Shown here: positions 8,251 through 18,399 of the stretch, in pieces
How positions within the stretch are numbered: the stretch's first letter is position 1
How the letters are laid out: the number at the start of each line of letters is the position of its first letter
From: Serratia entomophila
Lineage (GTDB): Bacteria; Pseudomonadota; Gammaproteobacteria; Enterobacterales; Enterobacteriaceae
Length of the DNA stretch: 64,000 nucleotides
Direction of reading: 5' to 3'
NCBI RefSeq assembly: GCF_021462285.1
Contig: NZ_CP082787.1
Span: 4,774,001 to 4,838,000, forward strand
The notes under the pieces: generated by a model
Seen by the model: only the letters and a program-made list of their open reading frames with translations
What the model was told of the DNA's origin: nothing
Databases searched by the model: none
Program-made: the position numbers and the translations under genes

Positions 8251-10167
8251 TCAGGCTTTTTTGCCGCCGAGCAGATCCAGCACTTCCTGCACGCTTGTCG
8301 TGTGCGCCAACCGTTCGATGACGCTATCGTCGTCCAGCGCGTTGGTCAGGCTGGTAATCACCTGAATATGCTCGTTGTTGCGGGCGGCGATGCCGATCAC
8401 CAGGCGGGCCACTTCATCCTCTTCGTCGCCAAAACGCACGCCCTGAGGATACTGGCAGAACACCACGCCGGTGCGCAGCACCCGATCCTTGGCTTCGATA
8501 GTGCCGTGCGGCACGGCGATCGACTCGCCCAGATAGGTGGAGGTGAGTTTTTCACGCTCCAGCATCGCCGCGACGTATTCCGGCTCGACGTAGCCGCCCT
8601 TCACCAGCTGCTCGCCGGCGAAGCGGATCGCCTGTTCTTTGTCGCTGGCCTGCAGGTTGAGGAACACGTTGCTCTCGCTCAGCTTGAACAGGTTCTGTTC
8701 GCTGGCTTCAAAGCTGTCGTCGGGCGCGCCGATCACCTTCTGCTGGTGGTCGGTGGTTTTATTGGCCGCCAGCAGGCGCTCGACCAGATCGCTGTACAGC
8801 TTGCTGTCGAGGAAATTGGTCAGCGAAATATGCTGCGCCTGCGGCGCATGACGCATGGCGCGCTCGGTCAGATCGCGGTGAGTGATCACCAGGTCGACGT
8901 CGTCCGGCAGGTTATTGATGGCGCTGTTGGTCACCGAGATGTTGTTCAGCCCGGCGTCGGCCACTTTCTTGCGCAGCACCCCGGCGCCCATGGCGCTGGA
9001 GCCCATGCCGGCGTCGCAGGCAACGATGATTTTGCGCACGGTGGTCAGGTCGCCGTCCACCGCTGCGTGCGCCGCTGCGCCGCCTTTAGACTGAGACTTC
9101 ATCTCCTGCATGCGGCGTGTAGCTTCTTCCAGATCGTCGTCCTCTTTCACCTTCGAGGTTTTCAACAGCAAGGCGGAGACCACGAAGGATACCGCGAAGG
9201 CCGCGACCACCGCCGCAATGTTGGCGAAGTAGGCGCCTTTCGGCGTCATCGCCAGAATCGCCAGAATAGAGCCTGGGGAAGCCGGGGACACCAGGCCGCC
9301 GTTCAACAGGGTGAGCGTGAATACGCCGGTCATGCCGCCCAGAATCACCGCCAGCAGCAGGCGCGGGTTCATCAGCACGTACGGGAAATAAATTTCGTGA
9401 ATACCACCCAGGAAGTGGATGATCGCCGCACCGCCGGCAGACTGCTTGGCGCTGCCGCGGCCGAAGAACATATAGGCCATCAGCACGCCCATGCCCGGGC
9501 CCGGGTTGGCTTCAATCAGGAAGAACACCGACTTGCCGGCCTCTGTGGCCTGCTGAATGCCCAGCGGCGAGAAGATGCCGTGGTTGATGGCGTTGTTCAG
9601 GAACAGGATTTTCGCCGGCTCGACGAAGATGGACGCCAGCGGCAGCAGGTTGTTCGTCACCATCACGTGCACGCCGGCCGCCAGCAGTTTGGACAGCACC
9701 TCCACCAGCGGCCCGATGCCCAGGAAGGCCAGGATCGCCAGCAGCATGCCGATGATGCCGGCGGAGAAGTTGTTCACCAGCATCTCAAAGCCGCTTTTGA
9801 TCTTGCCGTCTACCCAGCGGTCAAAATGCTTGATAGCCCAGCCGCCTAACGGGCCGGCAATCATGGCGCCGAGGAACATCGGCATATCGGCGCCGACGAT
9901 CACGCCCATGGTGGTGATGGCACCGACCACGCCGCCGCGATCGCCGCCCACCAGACGCCCGCCGGTATAACCGATCAGCAACGGCAGCAGGTAGGTGATC
10001 ATCGGGCCGACCAGCTTGGCCAGGGTTTCATTCGGCAGCCAGCCGGTAGGAATGAATAACGCGGTTATGATACCCCAGGCGATAAAGGCGCCGATGTTGG
10101 GCATCACCATGTTGCTCAGAAAGCGGCCAAAGTTTTGCACTTTAACCTTGATGTCTGGTGAAAACAT
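8251..10167 (-). CDS. mtlA: mannitol-specific PTS enzyme IICBA
   Basis: About 638 residues, matching the three-domain E. coli MtlA (637). The membrane IIC domain carries the conserved GGIHEIYFPYVLMNP segment. The IIB domain follows with its phospho-cysteine in CDAGMGSSAMGAG. The IIA domain ends the protein with its phospho-histidine in VPHGTIEAKD. It imports mannitol and phosphorylates it at the membrane. The ATG at 10167 sits 8 bases after AGGGG and aligns with the E. coli start; the GTG at 10176 is less likely. It is the first gene of mtlADR, and its upstream region carries several CRP sites. Confidence 0.97.
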   Translation of the reverse strand: MFSPDIKVKVQNFGRFLSNMVMPNIGAFIAWGIITALFIPTGWLPNETLAKLVGPMITYLLPLLIGYTGGRLVGGDRGGVVGAITTMGVIVGADMPMFLGAMIAGPLGGWAIKHFDRWVDGKIKSGFEMLVNNFSAGIIGMLLAILAFLGIGPLVEVLSKLLAAGVHVMVTNNLLPLASIFVEPAKILFLNNAINHGIFSPLGIQQATEAGKSVFFLIEANPGPGMGVLMAYMFFGRGSAKQSAGGAAIIHFLGGIHEIYFPYVLMNPRLLLAVILGGMTGVFTLTLLNGGLVSPASPGSILAILAMTPKGAYFANIAAVVAAFAVSFVVSALLLKTSKVKEDDDLEEATRRMQEMKSQSKGGAAAHAAVDGDLTTVRKIIVACDAGMGSSAMGAGVLRKKVADAGLNNISVTNSAINNLPDDVDLVITHRDLTERAMRHAPQAQHISLTNFLDSKLYSDLVERLLAANKTTDHQQKVIGAPDDSFEASEQNLFKLSESNVFLNLQASDKEQAIRFAGEQLVKGGYVEPEYVAAMLEREKLTSTYLGESIAVPHGTIEAKDRVLRTGVVFCQYPQGVRFGDEEDEVARLVIGIAARNNEHIQVITSLTNALDDDSVIERLAHTTSVQEVLDLLGGKKA

Positions 10168-10670
10168 AAAACACACCCCTATTGTTACGCGCTGACAATA
10201 GAGCGCGCGATTATTGTTGTGACGATCCGGCCGTGTTTGTTGCCGTATGCGGGATGGACTCTATCACGCTGTTTTTACCGCGCGAACCTCACGGGATTTT
10301 TGTGATCACCATCACGCACAACACCCCCACACCTCGTCATTTATAGTGACAAAGATCACATTATTGCCGTGTAAATAAACCACAACGAGAACAAAATGGC
10401 GCTATAACGCGCAAAAACGTGATTAAAATCTCACTTTTAGACTGAGAGTTTGTTTTTAAATTGTGACAAATATCACAATTTATTTTGCCCGTGCTGGCCG
10501 AATCCAGGCCATGAAGCGATCTTCCCTGTGGACATTCATCTCGCCGGGAAATAGCAATGCGATGAATGAAAGAAAACTACATGACGGAACAGAATGATTA
10601 ATTGAAGTGTAGTACAAGAAGCGTGGCGCAAGACGCAAGCAAGCTATTGGAAAGGCTGGAAGGAAAGAGC
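10168..10670. promoter_or_regulatory. mtl regulatory region with CRP sites, no protein gene
   Basis: I see no coding region here. Candidate CRP sites (TGTGA-N6-TCACA) lie at 10301-10316 (TGTGA / TCACG), 10345-10360 (AGTGA / TCACA), 10418-10433 (CGTGA / TCTCA) and 10462-10477 (perfect). Several CRP sites upstream of mtlA are established in E. coli. An 8-bp inverted repeat (CATTCATC / GATGAATG) lies at 10533-10540 and 10561-10568, with no assigned role. Confidence 0.75.
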
Positions 10671-10692
10671 TCAGGCCGGCGAGCCGGCCTGA
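10671..10692 (-). terminator. terminator of yiaF
   Basis: A perfect 10-bp stem (TCAGGCCGGC / GCCGGCCTGA) with a 2-base loop lies 20 bases beyond the yiaF stop codon. On the minus strand it is followed by the T/C-rich GCTCTTTCCTT. Confidence 0.65.
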
Positions 10693-10711
10693 ACTTTAAA
10701 CAAGAAAAAGC

Positions 10712-11431
10712 TTACTGAGTCACGCTCTGAATGGTCTTCTGCGCGTTCAGCAGATCCTGCTGCTTGGCCACCAGGTTCGACATCATGGTGTTGTACTGCG
10801 TCGCCTGCTGAGCGGTGCGGAACTGAACGCCATTATTGTTGAAGCTGACCTGATTGCCCTGGGTCTGCAAGAAATCGCCAACCTGCACCAGATCCTGCAC
10901 GAAGCCGGCGGTGGTCGGGATCGCCGGCATCAGCGCGTTAGCCGGTGCGGTGACGATTTTGTCATACGCCTGGTTATACACCGCTTTCAGATCGTCCGGC
11001 AGTTTCAGCGCCGCGCGAGCGGTATCCGCCTGCGATTTGGCCGACTGAATCTGCTGCCCAAGCAGGTTCAACGCCCCTACCGACTGCTGCAGGGCGTCGC
11101 GCTTGGTCATATAATCCTGCGCGGTGCGGATCTGGTTAATCTGATCCAGCGCCGGCGTCAGGCTGGCGCCGACGGATTTGGACAACTGCTGGGAAAAGCC
11201 GACTAAAATGGCGTAATCGCCGGCATAATTGCCGAACTTCTGTTTCTGATCTTCGCTCAGCGTAGGGATGCTCGCCCCGCTGCGCATGACCGTATTCTGT
11301 AAGTAATCAATGAACGCTTTGCGTTGTTCCGGCTCTTTATCGCCGCAGGCGGTCAACTGCATGACCACCAACAATGCCAATACCGGTGCCAACCAACGCG
11401 CGAAGCCTCTGCTCTGGATCCCTACCGCCAT
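10712..11431 (-). CDS. yiaF: lipoprotein YiaF (DUF3053)
   Basis: 239 residues. The N-terminus is a lipoprotein signal with lipobox LTAC, the cysteine being about residue 29. QRKAFIDYLQNTVMRSG and SDYAIL-like segments match what I recall of E. coli YiaF, a DUF3053 protein of unknown function. The residue after the cysteine is glycine, so outer-membrane sorting is expected. AGGAG lies 10 bases before the ATG. It lies close to glyS, as in E. coli. Confidence 0.85.
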   Translation of the reverse strand: MAVGIQSRGFARWLAPVLALLVVMQLTACGDKEPEQRKAFIDYLQNTVMRSGASIPTLSEDQKQKFGNYAGDYAILVGFSQQLSKSVGASLTPALDQINQIRTAQDYMTKRDALQQSVGALNLLGQQIQSAKSQADTARAALKLPDDLKAVYNQAYDKIVTAPANALMPAIPTTAGFVQDLVQVGDFLQTQGNQVSFNNNGVQFRTAQQATQYNTMMSNLVAKQQDLLNAQKTIQSVTQ

Positions 11432-11687
11432 GTGACATAACTCCTGTTATAAACCTGCTTTTTCATCGGACTCCGTCCCTTTTTCTGCACTCCGTGCGCC
11501 TATAAGAATAGATCAACTGACGGCGATCCGATACGCGATTCCGCTTGCGATGAACATTACCGGGCCGGACGCGGCAAAATGCCGTGAACAAAACGCGCTT
11601 GCCTTCATCAGCGTCGAGCTATCAGGCGCTTCGTGTCGCCCCCCAAGTCGCCAGGCGACCTTACCTTTGAATTGCGCCTGCGGATAT

Positions 11688-11713
11688 AAAAAAGGCGCCC
11701 GCAGGCGCCTTTT
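11688..11713 (-). terminator. Rho-independent terminator of glyQS
   Basis: On the minus strand AAAAGGCGCC, loop TGCG and GGCGCC are followed by TTTTTT. It begins 16 bases past the glyS stop codon. Confidence 0.9.
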
Positions 11714-11728
11714 CAGGGTGAACAACGA

Positions 11729-13798
11729 TTACTGCAGCACGGAGATATCCGCCACCTGCAGGAACAGCTCGCGCAGCTTGCTCAGCAGCGTCAGACGGTT
11801 CACGCGCACTTCCGCGTCGTCCGCCATGACCATCACGTTGTCGAAGAACGCATCCACCGGCTCGCGCAGCGCGGCCAGCTCCACCAGCGCTTCCTGGTAG
11901 TTGCCCGCCGCGAAGTACGGCTGCAGCTTGTCGCGCAGCACCACCAGGTGAGTCGCCAGCTGGATCTCAGCCGCGTCCTTCAGCACCGAGGCACGCACGC
12001 TGTCGTTCAGCGTATCGGTCGACTTGGCCAGAATATTGGAGACGCGCTTGTTGGCCGCAGCCAGCGCGGCCGCCGCTTCCAGGGTGCGGAAGTGGGTCAC
12101 CGCCTTGACGCGGGCGTCGAAGTCGGCCGGCCTGGTCGGACGGCGCGCCAGCACCGCCTGAATGGTGTCTACCGCGTGGCCTTCTTCCTGATACCAGGCG
12201 CGGAAACGGCCCAGCATGAACTCCACTACGTCGTCGACCACCTTGGCGTTGGTCAGCTTGCTGCCGTACAGGCGCACGGCCTCTTCGGTCAGGGTTTGCA
12301 GATCCAGCGGCAGGTTTTTCTCCACGATGATGCGCAGCACGCCCAGCGCGGCGCGGCGCAGGGCGAACGGGTCCTTGTCGCCTTTCGGATGCTGCCCGAT
12401 GCCGAAGATGCCGGCCAGGGTGTCCATTTTGTCGGCGATCGCCAACGAGCAGGCCACCAGCGACTGCGGCAGCGCATCGCCGGCGAAGCGCGGCTGATAT
12501 TGCTCGTTCAGCGCAACCGCCACGTCTTCCGCTTCACCGTCGTGGCGCGCATAGTGCATGCCCATCACGCCCTGGGTGTCGGTGAACTCGAACACCATAT
12601 TGGTCATCAGGTCGCACTTCGACAGCAGGCCCGCGCGGGTAGCGTGGTTGACGTCGGCGCCGATCTGGCCGGCAACCCAGCCCGCCAGCGCCTGAATGCG
12701 ATCGGTCTTGTCGCGCAGGGTGCCCAGCTGCTGTTGAAACAGCACGGTTTCCAGGCGCGGCAGGTTGTCTTCCAGACGTTTCTTGCGGTCGGTATTGAAG
12801 AAGAACTCGGCGTCGGCCAGACGCGGGCGCACCACTTTCTCGTTACCGGAGATGATTTGCTGCGGATCTTTCGACTCGATGTTCGCCACGAAGATAAAGT
12901 TCGGCAGCAGTTTGCCCGCGGCGTCGTACACCGGGAAATACTTCTGGTCGCCCTTCATGGTGTACACCAGCGCTTCCGCCGGCACCGCCAGGAATTTCTC
13001 TTCGAACTTCGCGGTCAGCACCACCGGCCATTCCACCAGCGAGGCCACTTCTTCCAGCAGGCTTTCGCTCAGATCGGCCTTGCCGCCAATCTGCTGCGCC
13101 GCCAGCTCGGCGTCGCGCTTGATCAACGCCTTGCGGGCTTCGTAATCGGCGATCACCTTGCCGCGTTCCTGCAGGATCTGCGGGTATTGGTCGGCGTTGT
13201 CGAGGCTGAACTCGGCTTCGCCCATAAAGCGGTGGCCGCGCACGGTGCGCGCAGATTCAATGCCCAGCACGGTGCCCGGGATCAGTTCTGAACCCAGCAG
13301 CATGGTGACGGTGTGAACCGGGCGCACGAACTGCACCTCGGAATCGCCCCAGCGCATCAGTTTCGGGATCGGCAGTTTGGACAGCGCGGTGCTGACCATA
13401 CCGGCCAGCAGCAGCTGGGCGGACTGGCCCTTGACGTGGGCGCGGTACATCAACCACTCGCCTTTGTCGGTCACCAGGCGCTCGGCCTGATCGACGGTGA
13501 TGCCGCAGCCGCGCGCCCAACCTTCGGCCGCTTTGCTCGGCTTGCCTTCGGCGTCGAACGCCTGGGCGATAGCCGGGCCGCGTTTTTCAACTTCGCGATC
13601 GGCCTGCGCCGCGCTCAGGTTGGCCACTTTAAGCGCCAAACGGCGCGGCGCGGCAAACCAGCTCACTTCGCCGTGTTCGAGGTTGGCGTTATCCAGCTCG
13701 GCGGTAAAATTGGCGGCGAAGGATTCCGCCAGTGAACGAAGAGCCTTCGGCGGCAGCTCTTCCGTGCCGATTTCCACCAGGAAAGTCTGTTGAGTCAT
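11729..13798 (-). CDS. glyS: glycyl-tRNA synthetase beta subunit
   Basis: 689 residues, the same length as E. coli GlyS. It is the tRNA-binding subunit of the heterotetrameric alpha2beta2 bacterial glycyl-tRNA synthetase. Landmarks are [15 protein letters not shown] at the N-terminus, an HD-like central region and the C-terminal anticodon-binding-type domain ([10 protein letters not shown] onward). It starts 9 bases after the glyQ stop codon and is co-transcribed with it. Confidence 0.98.
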   Translation of the reverse strand: MTQQTFLVEIGTEELPPKALRSLAESFAANFTAELDNANLEHGEVSWFAAPRRLALKVANLSAAQADREVEKRGPAIAQAFDAEGKPSKAAEGWARGCGITVDQAERLVTDKGEWLMYRAHVKGQSAQLLLAGMVSTALSKLPIPKLMRWGDSEVQFVRPVHTVTMLLGSELIPGTVLGIESARTVRGHRFMGEAEFSLDNADQYPQILQERGKVIADYEARKALIKRDAELAAQQIGGKADLSESLLEEVASLVEWPVVLTAKFEEKFLAVPAEALVYTMKGDQKYFPVYDAAGKLLPNFIFVANIESKDPQQIISGNEKVVRPRLADAEFFFNTDRKKRLEDNLPRLETVLFQQQLGTLRDKTDRIQALAGWVAGQIGADVNHATRAGLLSKCDLMTNMVFEFTDTQGVMGMHYARHDGEAEDVAVALNEQYQPRFAGDALPQSLVACSLAIADKMDTLAGIFGIGQHPKGDKDPFALRRAALGVLRIIVEKNLPLDLQTLTEEAVRLYGSKLTNAKVVDDVVEFMLGRFRAWYQEEGHAVDTIQAVLARRPTRPADFDARVKAVTHFRTLEAAAALAAANKRVSNILAKSTDTLNDSVRASVLKDAAEIQLATHLVVLRDKLQPYFAAGNYQEALVELAALREPVDAFFDNVMVMADDAEVRVNRLTLLSKLRELFLQVADISVLQ

Positions 13799-13807
13799 GG
13801 CTGCCTC

Positions 13808-14722
13808 TTAGTTCTCGTTCTTTTTGCACATCGGGAAGCCCAGCGCTTCGCGGGAAGCGTAGTAGGCCTCGGCAACGGCTTTGGTCAGCGTGCGAATGCG
13901 CAGAATATAACGCTGGCGCTCGGTCACCGAAATCGCCTTGCGCGCATCCAGCAGGTTAAAGGTGTGGCCGGCCTTCAGAATGCGTTCGTAAGCCGGCAAC
14001 GGCAGCGGTTTTTCCAGCGCCAGCAGCGACTGAGCTTCTTTCTCGTACTGCTCGAAGCAGGAGAACAGGAAGTCCACGTCGGCGTATTCGAAGTTGTAAG
14101 TGGATTGCTCCACCTCGTTCTGATGGAACACGTCGCCATAGGTGGTGACGCCCAGCGGGCCATTGCTCCATACCAGATCGTAAACGCTGTCCACGCCCTG
14201 GATGTACATCGCCAGGCGCTCCAGACCGTAGGTGATCTCGCCGGTCACCGGTTTGCACTCCAGGCCGCCGACCTGCTGGAAGTAGGTGAACTGCGTCACT
14301 TCCATGCCGTTCAGCCACACTTCCCAACCCAGGCCCCAGGCGCCGAGCGTCGGGTTTTCCCAGTTGTCTTCAACGAAACGGATGTCGTGAATGGTCGGAT
14401 CCAGACCCAGCTCTTTCAGCGAGCCCAGGTAGAGTTCCTGAATGTTGTCCGGCGATGGCTTAATCACCACCTGGAACTGATAGTAGTGTTGCAGACGGTT
14501 CGGGTTTTCGCCGTAGCGGCCGTCGGTCGGGCGGCGGGATGGCTGCACGTAGGCGGCGGCCATCGGCTCCGGGCCCAGTGCGCGCAGGCAGGTCATCGGG
14601 TGAGAGGTGCCCGCGCCGACTTCCATGTCCAATGGTTGAACGATGGTGCAGCCCTGGCGCGCCCAATAGTCCTGCAGTGTCAGGATCAGGCCCTGAAAGG
14701 TCTTGGTATCAAACTTTTGCAT
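13808..14722 (-). CDS. glyQ: glycyl-tRNA synthetase alpha subunit
   Basis: 304 residues (E. coli 303). It is the catalytic class II subunit that activates glycine; [20 protein letters not shown] and the [18 protein letters not shown] core are conserved. The start [10 protein letters not shown] at 14722 matches the E. coli N-terminus, although the frame stays open further upstream to 14965. It forms the glyQS operon. A TATACT -10-like hexamer lies about 50 bases upstream on the minus strand, but I see no convincing -35 element. Confidence 0.97.
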   Translation of the reverse strand: MQKFDTKTFQGLILTLQDYWARQGCTIVQPLDMEVGAGTSHPMTCLRALGPEPMAAAYVQPSRRPTDGRYGENPNRLQHYYQFQVVIKPSPDNIQELYLGSLKELGLDPTIHDIRFVEDNWENPTLGAWGLGWEVWLNGMEVTQFTYFQQVGGLECKPVTGEITYGLERLAMYIQGVDSVYDLVWSNGPLGVTTYGDVFHQNEVEQSTYNFEYADVDFLFSCFEQYEKEAQSLLALEKPLPLPAYERILKAGHTFNLLDARKAISVTERQRYILRIRTLTKAVAEAYYASREALGFPMCKKNEN

Positions 14723-14985
14723 GTTGAATTCGCACGCGATACAAGTGGATTTAGATGGAATGCGCCAGTATACCCGTTGACCGTAAGATATACAGCCAGA
14801 ATCCGGCAACAAGTGCGAATCGGTCAAGAAGCGTTGAACTTTTATGCACCCAAATGAGGCAACTGCGCCCGCAGAGTGCCGCCCTGCCGCAAAATTGCGC
14901 CGGATACCCGCCCCCTGCCGGCAAAAGCGCCGCTGGCACCGATCTTGCTGCTTCCTGACATCCAACCTGCCCAGGAGGCCTGCTG

Positions 14986-16326
14986 ATGACCCACGCCCTG
15001 ACCGACAGCCGCTATCGCTACCGCATTTTCGCCATGGTATTCCTTATCGCGCTGATCAATTACGTCGACCGCGGCGCCCTTTCGTTCGCCGCCAACGATA
15101 TTTCTCATGAATTCAACTTCGACAAGGCGCAGCTGGGCGCCGTGCTCGGCTACTTCGGCTTCGGTTACCTGTTCGGTTCGCTATGCGGCGGTTTTCTCGC
15201 CGACCGTATCGGCACCAAAAAAGTCTGGCTGCTGGCCGGCGCCCTGTGGTCGCTGCTGGAGATTGCCACCGCCTGGGCCGGCGAGCTGGGCGTGGCGCTG
15301 TTCGGCGGCTCGGCTATCCTGGGTTTCGCCGCGCTGCGCATCATGTTCGGCTTTGCCGAAGGGCCGGCCTATGCGCTGATGAACAAAACCATCGCCCACT
15401 GGGCGCCGCGCAAAGAGCGGGGATTCGCGCTGGGCATAGGCCTGCTCAGCACCCAGGTCGGTGCGCTGCTGACCGCGCCTTTGGCGGTCGGCCTGCTGCT
15501 GTTGACCGGCGACTGGCGCAGCATGTTTATGCTGTTGGGGTTGTTCTCGCTGCTCGCCATTTTGCTGTTCGCCCGCGGATTCACCGATACCCCGCAGCAA
15601 CACCCGCGGGTCAACGCCGCCGAACTGGCGGCAATCGAAGCGGGGCAGCAGCCCGCAGGACCGCAGCCTCGCCTGCCCTGGTGGGCGTTTTTCACCAACC
15701 GCACGCTGGTGTTCAACGCGCTGGGCTACTTCTCTTTCCTGTACGTAACCTTTGTGCTGGTCACCTGGGGGCCCAAATACCTGCAGGATACCTTTAACTA
15801 CGACCTGCGCTCGCTATGGTACGTGGCGATGATCCCCTGGAGCGGCGCCTGCTTCACCGTACTGCTGGGCGGGCGCCTTGCCGATGCCCTGCTGCGGCGC
15901 TTCGGCAATCTGCGGCTGGCGCGCAATCTGTTCGCCGCGGTGACGCTGTTGCTGACCGCGATATGCTTCCTGTTGATCCCATTTATGCGCTCGCCGGCAG
16001 AAATCATTTTGCTGATGACCCTGGGCAATGCGCTGAATGCGTTAGTGAATAACGTCTATTGGTCGGTAGTGATCGATGTCACGCCGAAAGCCTCGGTAGG
16101 CGCCTACAGCGGCATGACGCTGGCGATAGCCAACGTGGCCGCCATCACCGCACCGATGCTGAGCGGGTGGTTGGCGCAACACCACGGCTATGGCGCGATG
16201 TTCTTTGCCACCGCCGCCGTCTCCTTCTGCAGCATGCTGTGCATGACGCTGCTGCAACCGGAAAAGAAAATAGCCATGCCCCCGACGGCGCCGGGAACCT
16301 CCAAGCTGCAGCGAACCTCCTACTGA
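14986..16326 (+). CDS. MFS transporter, ACS-like
   Basis: 446 residues with about twelve predicted membrane segments. The loop 2-3 signature [13 protein letters not shown] and the N-terminal [13 protein letters not shown] segment place it with anion:cation symporters of the glucarate/hexuronate/galactonate type. AGGAGG lies 9 bases before the ATG. It is divergent from glyQ and appears monocistronic, with a strong hairpin after it. The substrate cannot be read from the sequence; a sugar acid is only a family-based guess. Confidence 0.85.
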   Translation: MTHALTDSRYRYRIFAMVFLIALINYVDRGALSFAANDISHEFNFDKAQLGAVLGYFGFGYLFGSLCGGFLADRIGTKKVWLLAGALWSLLEIATAWAGELGVALFGGSAILGFAALRIMFGFAEGPAYALMNKTIAHWAPRKERGFALGIGLLSTQVGALLTAPLAVGLLLLTGDWRSMFMLLGLFSLLAILLFARGFTDTPQQHPRVNAAELAAIEAGQQPAGPQPRLPWWAFFTNRTLVFNALGYFSFLYVTFVLVTWGPKYLQDTFNYDLRSLWYVAMIPWSGACFTVLLGGRLADALLRRFGNLRLARNLFAAVTLLLTAICFLLIPFMRSPAEIILLMTLGNALNALVNNVYWSVVIDVTPKASVGAYSGMTLAIANVAAITAPMLSGWLAQHHGYGAMFFATAAVSFCSMLCMTLLQPEKKIAMPPTAPGTSKLQRTSY

Positions 16327-16347
16327 ACGCCCACCCGCGCCGTTCGT

Positions 16348-16380
16348 CTCTGCCTGAAACCGTTCGCGCTTCAGGCAGAG
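16348..16380 (+). terminator. hairpin after the MFS gene
   Basis: A perfect 11-bp stem (CTCTGCCTGAA / TTCAGGCAGAG) surrounds an 11-base loop and is followed by AATAATTCC. The T tract is weak. It marks the boundary with the A/T-rich island. Confidence 0.65.
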
Positions 16381-16462
16381 AATAATTCCGCTGGTTTTTA
16401 TCACGGGAATATCTTGCCGGTGTTGAGAAACCTCCCTACAAGTAAATAGAATGAAAAAAACG

Positions 16463-16550
16463 ATAACTCAGTGTTATATGATGCCTTTATCAGTAGCGCG
16501 CACCCGTCGGCTAAAATTTACTTGCCATAGTGACTCTGTTAGGATAAATA
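16463..16550 (+). promoter_or_regulatory. putative luxI promoter and palindrome
   Basis: ATAAC-TCAGT-GTTAT (16463-16477) is a symmetric element of lux-box-like layout but does not match the classical lux box. TTGCCA (16522-16527) and TAAATA (16545-16550) with a 17-bp spacer form a plausible promoter. Both are inferred from pattern only. Confidence 0.35.
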
Positions 16551-16598
16551 ATTGGAGTTGCCTGGCGGTTGAAAATTTAATTAGGGAAAATATTTAAA

Positions 16599-17273
16599 AT
16601 GATAGAGCTCTTTGACGTAAACTATAATCTCCTGTCCGATAATAGATCAAGAGAGTTATTCTCTCTTAGAAAGAAAACGTTTAAAGATCGTCTCGATTGG
16701 ATCGTCAGTTGTGAAAACAACATGGAATTTGATGAGTATGACGATCGCCACACCACTTATGTTTTTGGCACCTATAAAGACCAGGTTATTTGCAGCCTGC
16801 GATTTATCGAAACCAGAAACCCTAATATGATCAGCGGCGGCGAATTTAACGCTTATTTCAATAATATCAGCCTGCCCGAAGGCAATTATGTTGAAGCCAG
16901 CAGATTATTTATCGATAAAGAACGCGTTAAAGCCCTGCAGCTTCGTCGGCAGCCAATCAGCGCGATCCTTTTCCTTTCCATGATTAATTACGCCAGAAGT
17001 TCGGGTTATCAGGGCATTTACGCCATTATCAGCCACCCTATGTTGGTTATTTTCCAACGCTCGGGGTGGGAGATATCGGTGGTGGAAACCGGTTGTTCCG
17101 AGAAAAACCAAAATATTTATCTGGTTTATATGCCAATAGACGATGCCAACCAGCAGCGGCTGATCGCGCGCATCGCTCAGCAAACTCGCCTGCCGGACAA
17201 CCCTATGAGCGCATGGCCGTTATCGTTCCCCGTCCGGGAGCAGCGGGCGGATCAGCTGCAGCTCAACGCCTAA
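16599..17273 (+). CDS. LuxI-family acyl-homoserine-lactone synthase
   Basis: 224 residues. It makes N-acyl-homoserine lactones from SAM and acyl-ACP. The family's invariant residues are all in place: R24, F28, W34, E43, D45, D48, R68, E99 and R102 (VEASRLF). The overall type resembles SmaI, SwrI and EsaI of enterobacteria; I do not assign a strain-specific name. It converges with the LuxR gene, and the two 3' ends overlap by 54 bp, an arrangement known for smaI/smaR and esaI/esaR. Base composition is clearly more A/T-rich than its neighbours, which suggests acquisition. The acyl chain made is not predictable here. Confidence 0.95.
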   Translation: MIELFDVNYNLLSDNRSRELFSLRKKTFKDRLDWIVSCENNMEFDEYDDRHTTYVFGTYKDQVICSLRFIETRNPNMISGGEFNAYFNNISLPEGNYVEASRLFIDKERVKALQLRRQPISAILFLSMINYARSSGYQGIYAIISHPMLVIFQRSGWEISVVETGCSEKNQNIYLVYMPIDDANQQRLIARIAQQTRLPDNPMSAWPLSFPVREQRADQLQLNA

Positions 17274-17966
17274 CCTGATGGCGTGCTTGGCATTGGTAAC
17301 GCCCAACTTCTTGACCGCATTGCCAATATGATATTTTACTGTGGTGAGCTTTATCCCCAGGATAAGCGCGATCTCCTGATAGGATTTCCCCATGCTTGCC
17401 CAGTAAATAATCTCATTCTCACGCTTCGAAAAGAACTCCCGCTGATTCATTCGTTCAAAGTCCGCTGAAGTATTCACGCTCTGATAATTTTCCGTGAGCT
17501 TTTCATGCGTAGTAATCAACAGCATCTGAATTTTTTCTTTGTTGTTTTCGAGCTGTTCTTCTATATCCTCGTCACAATGCTCATCCAGCATAATGGAGAG
17601 CACAACCAAATTATGATTATGATCGTGCAGCACGAAAGTATAGCCATTTATCACATTGTAATTTTTAGCCATATCAAAAATTTTTGGCAATTTAAGCCCG
17701 GAACCGATCTTGAGATCTTTATCCCAGGTGAATGGCGTTATTCTGTGCGATGCGGTAATCAATACGGGATCGATAAATTGATAGTTGTTTTTAATATAAA
17801 ACTCAAACCATTCCGTTCTATTTGAAATGATGGAAAAATTGGCCGGATTCCTTTTATTCATTATCGCATAAGCATATTTTATATTATTGTATACGCTCAG
17901 CTGCTCTTCCAAATGATTTTTTATGGAGGTGTTAATGACTTCGTTATTGAAAAATAAATTAGACAC
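17220..17966 (-). CDS. LuxR-family quorum-sensing regulator
   Basis: 248 residues. The N-terminal autoinducer-binding domain has the usual W..Y....Y..IDPV pattern and a later TW plus GYTF. The C-terminal LuxR helix-turn-helix is clear (SKRENEIIYWASMGKSYQEIA...TVKYHI.NAVKKLGV). It probably binds the AHL made by the convergent synthase. The GTG start at 17966 is preceded by AGAGG; the nearby ATG at 17970 is out of frame. By its pairing and orientation it resembles the SmaR/EsaR group, many of which repress without ligand, but the mode here is inference. A/T-rich like luxI. Confidence 0.94.
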   Translation of the reverse strand: MSNLFFNNEVINTSIKNHLEEQLSVYNNIKYAYAIMNKRNPANFSIISNRTEWFEFYIKNNYQFIDPVLITASHRITPFTWDKDLKIGSGLKLPKIFDMAKNYNVINGYTFVLHDHNHNLVVLSIMLDEHCDEDIEEQLENNKEKIQMLLITTHEKLTENYQSVNTSADFERMNQREFFSKRENEIIYWASMGKSYQEIALILGIKLTTVKYHIGNAVKKLGVTNAKHAIRLGVELQLIRPLLPDGER

Positions 17967-18399
17967 GCATCAATCCTCTTAAAAAACCAAGATTCCATCA
18001 TAAATAGCGAGCGAATTATAACATAGAGTTATTCCCTAGCATAATCATATTAAAAAAACCCTGTATATTTACATGGTTAATATAATAATTCATAACGAAG
18101 AAAACCGCAGATGCAAATAAACCAAGTTTATTAGCGCTGATGAAATAAAATCTTATCTTCGATTGCGGGATATTAAGGCGGAACGAACGGGCGGCAGGGA
18201 CAAAGTAACCTTGAGTTAACGCTTATTAAACATAACTTTAATAATTGCGCAGCGTTTTATAAACACTATGGCGAAATGGCATTTTGACGAGGCGGGGTCG
18301 ATCGGTACGCGGAGCCGCTGACAACGGGCTTTACACCCGAGACTGTGCCGCCACGGGAGAAACAAATTGACAGTGAATATTTGGTTATACAATAATAAG
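17967..18399. other. A/T-rich non-coding stretch between luxR and the sRNA
   Basis: No protein gene is supported here. The first part must contain the luxR promoter (minus strand). The right end holds TTGACA (18367-18372) and TACAAT (18388-18393), 15 bp apart; AATAAT at 18391-18396 gives an 18-bp alternative. These could drive the sRNA that follows. I see nothing else definable. Confidence 0.5.

Noticed and set aside
8206..9849. 547-codon open frame opposite mtlA
   Set aside because: Antisense shadow; mtlA is unambiguous.
18116..18139. Seven-codon open frame in the luxR upstream region
   Set aside because: Too short, and only a weak purine-rich stretch precedes it; no further support.
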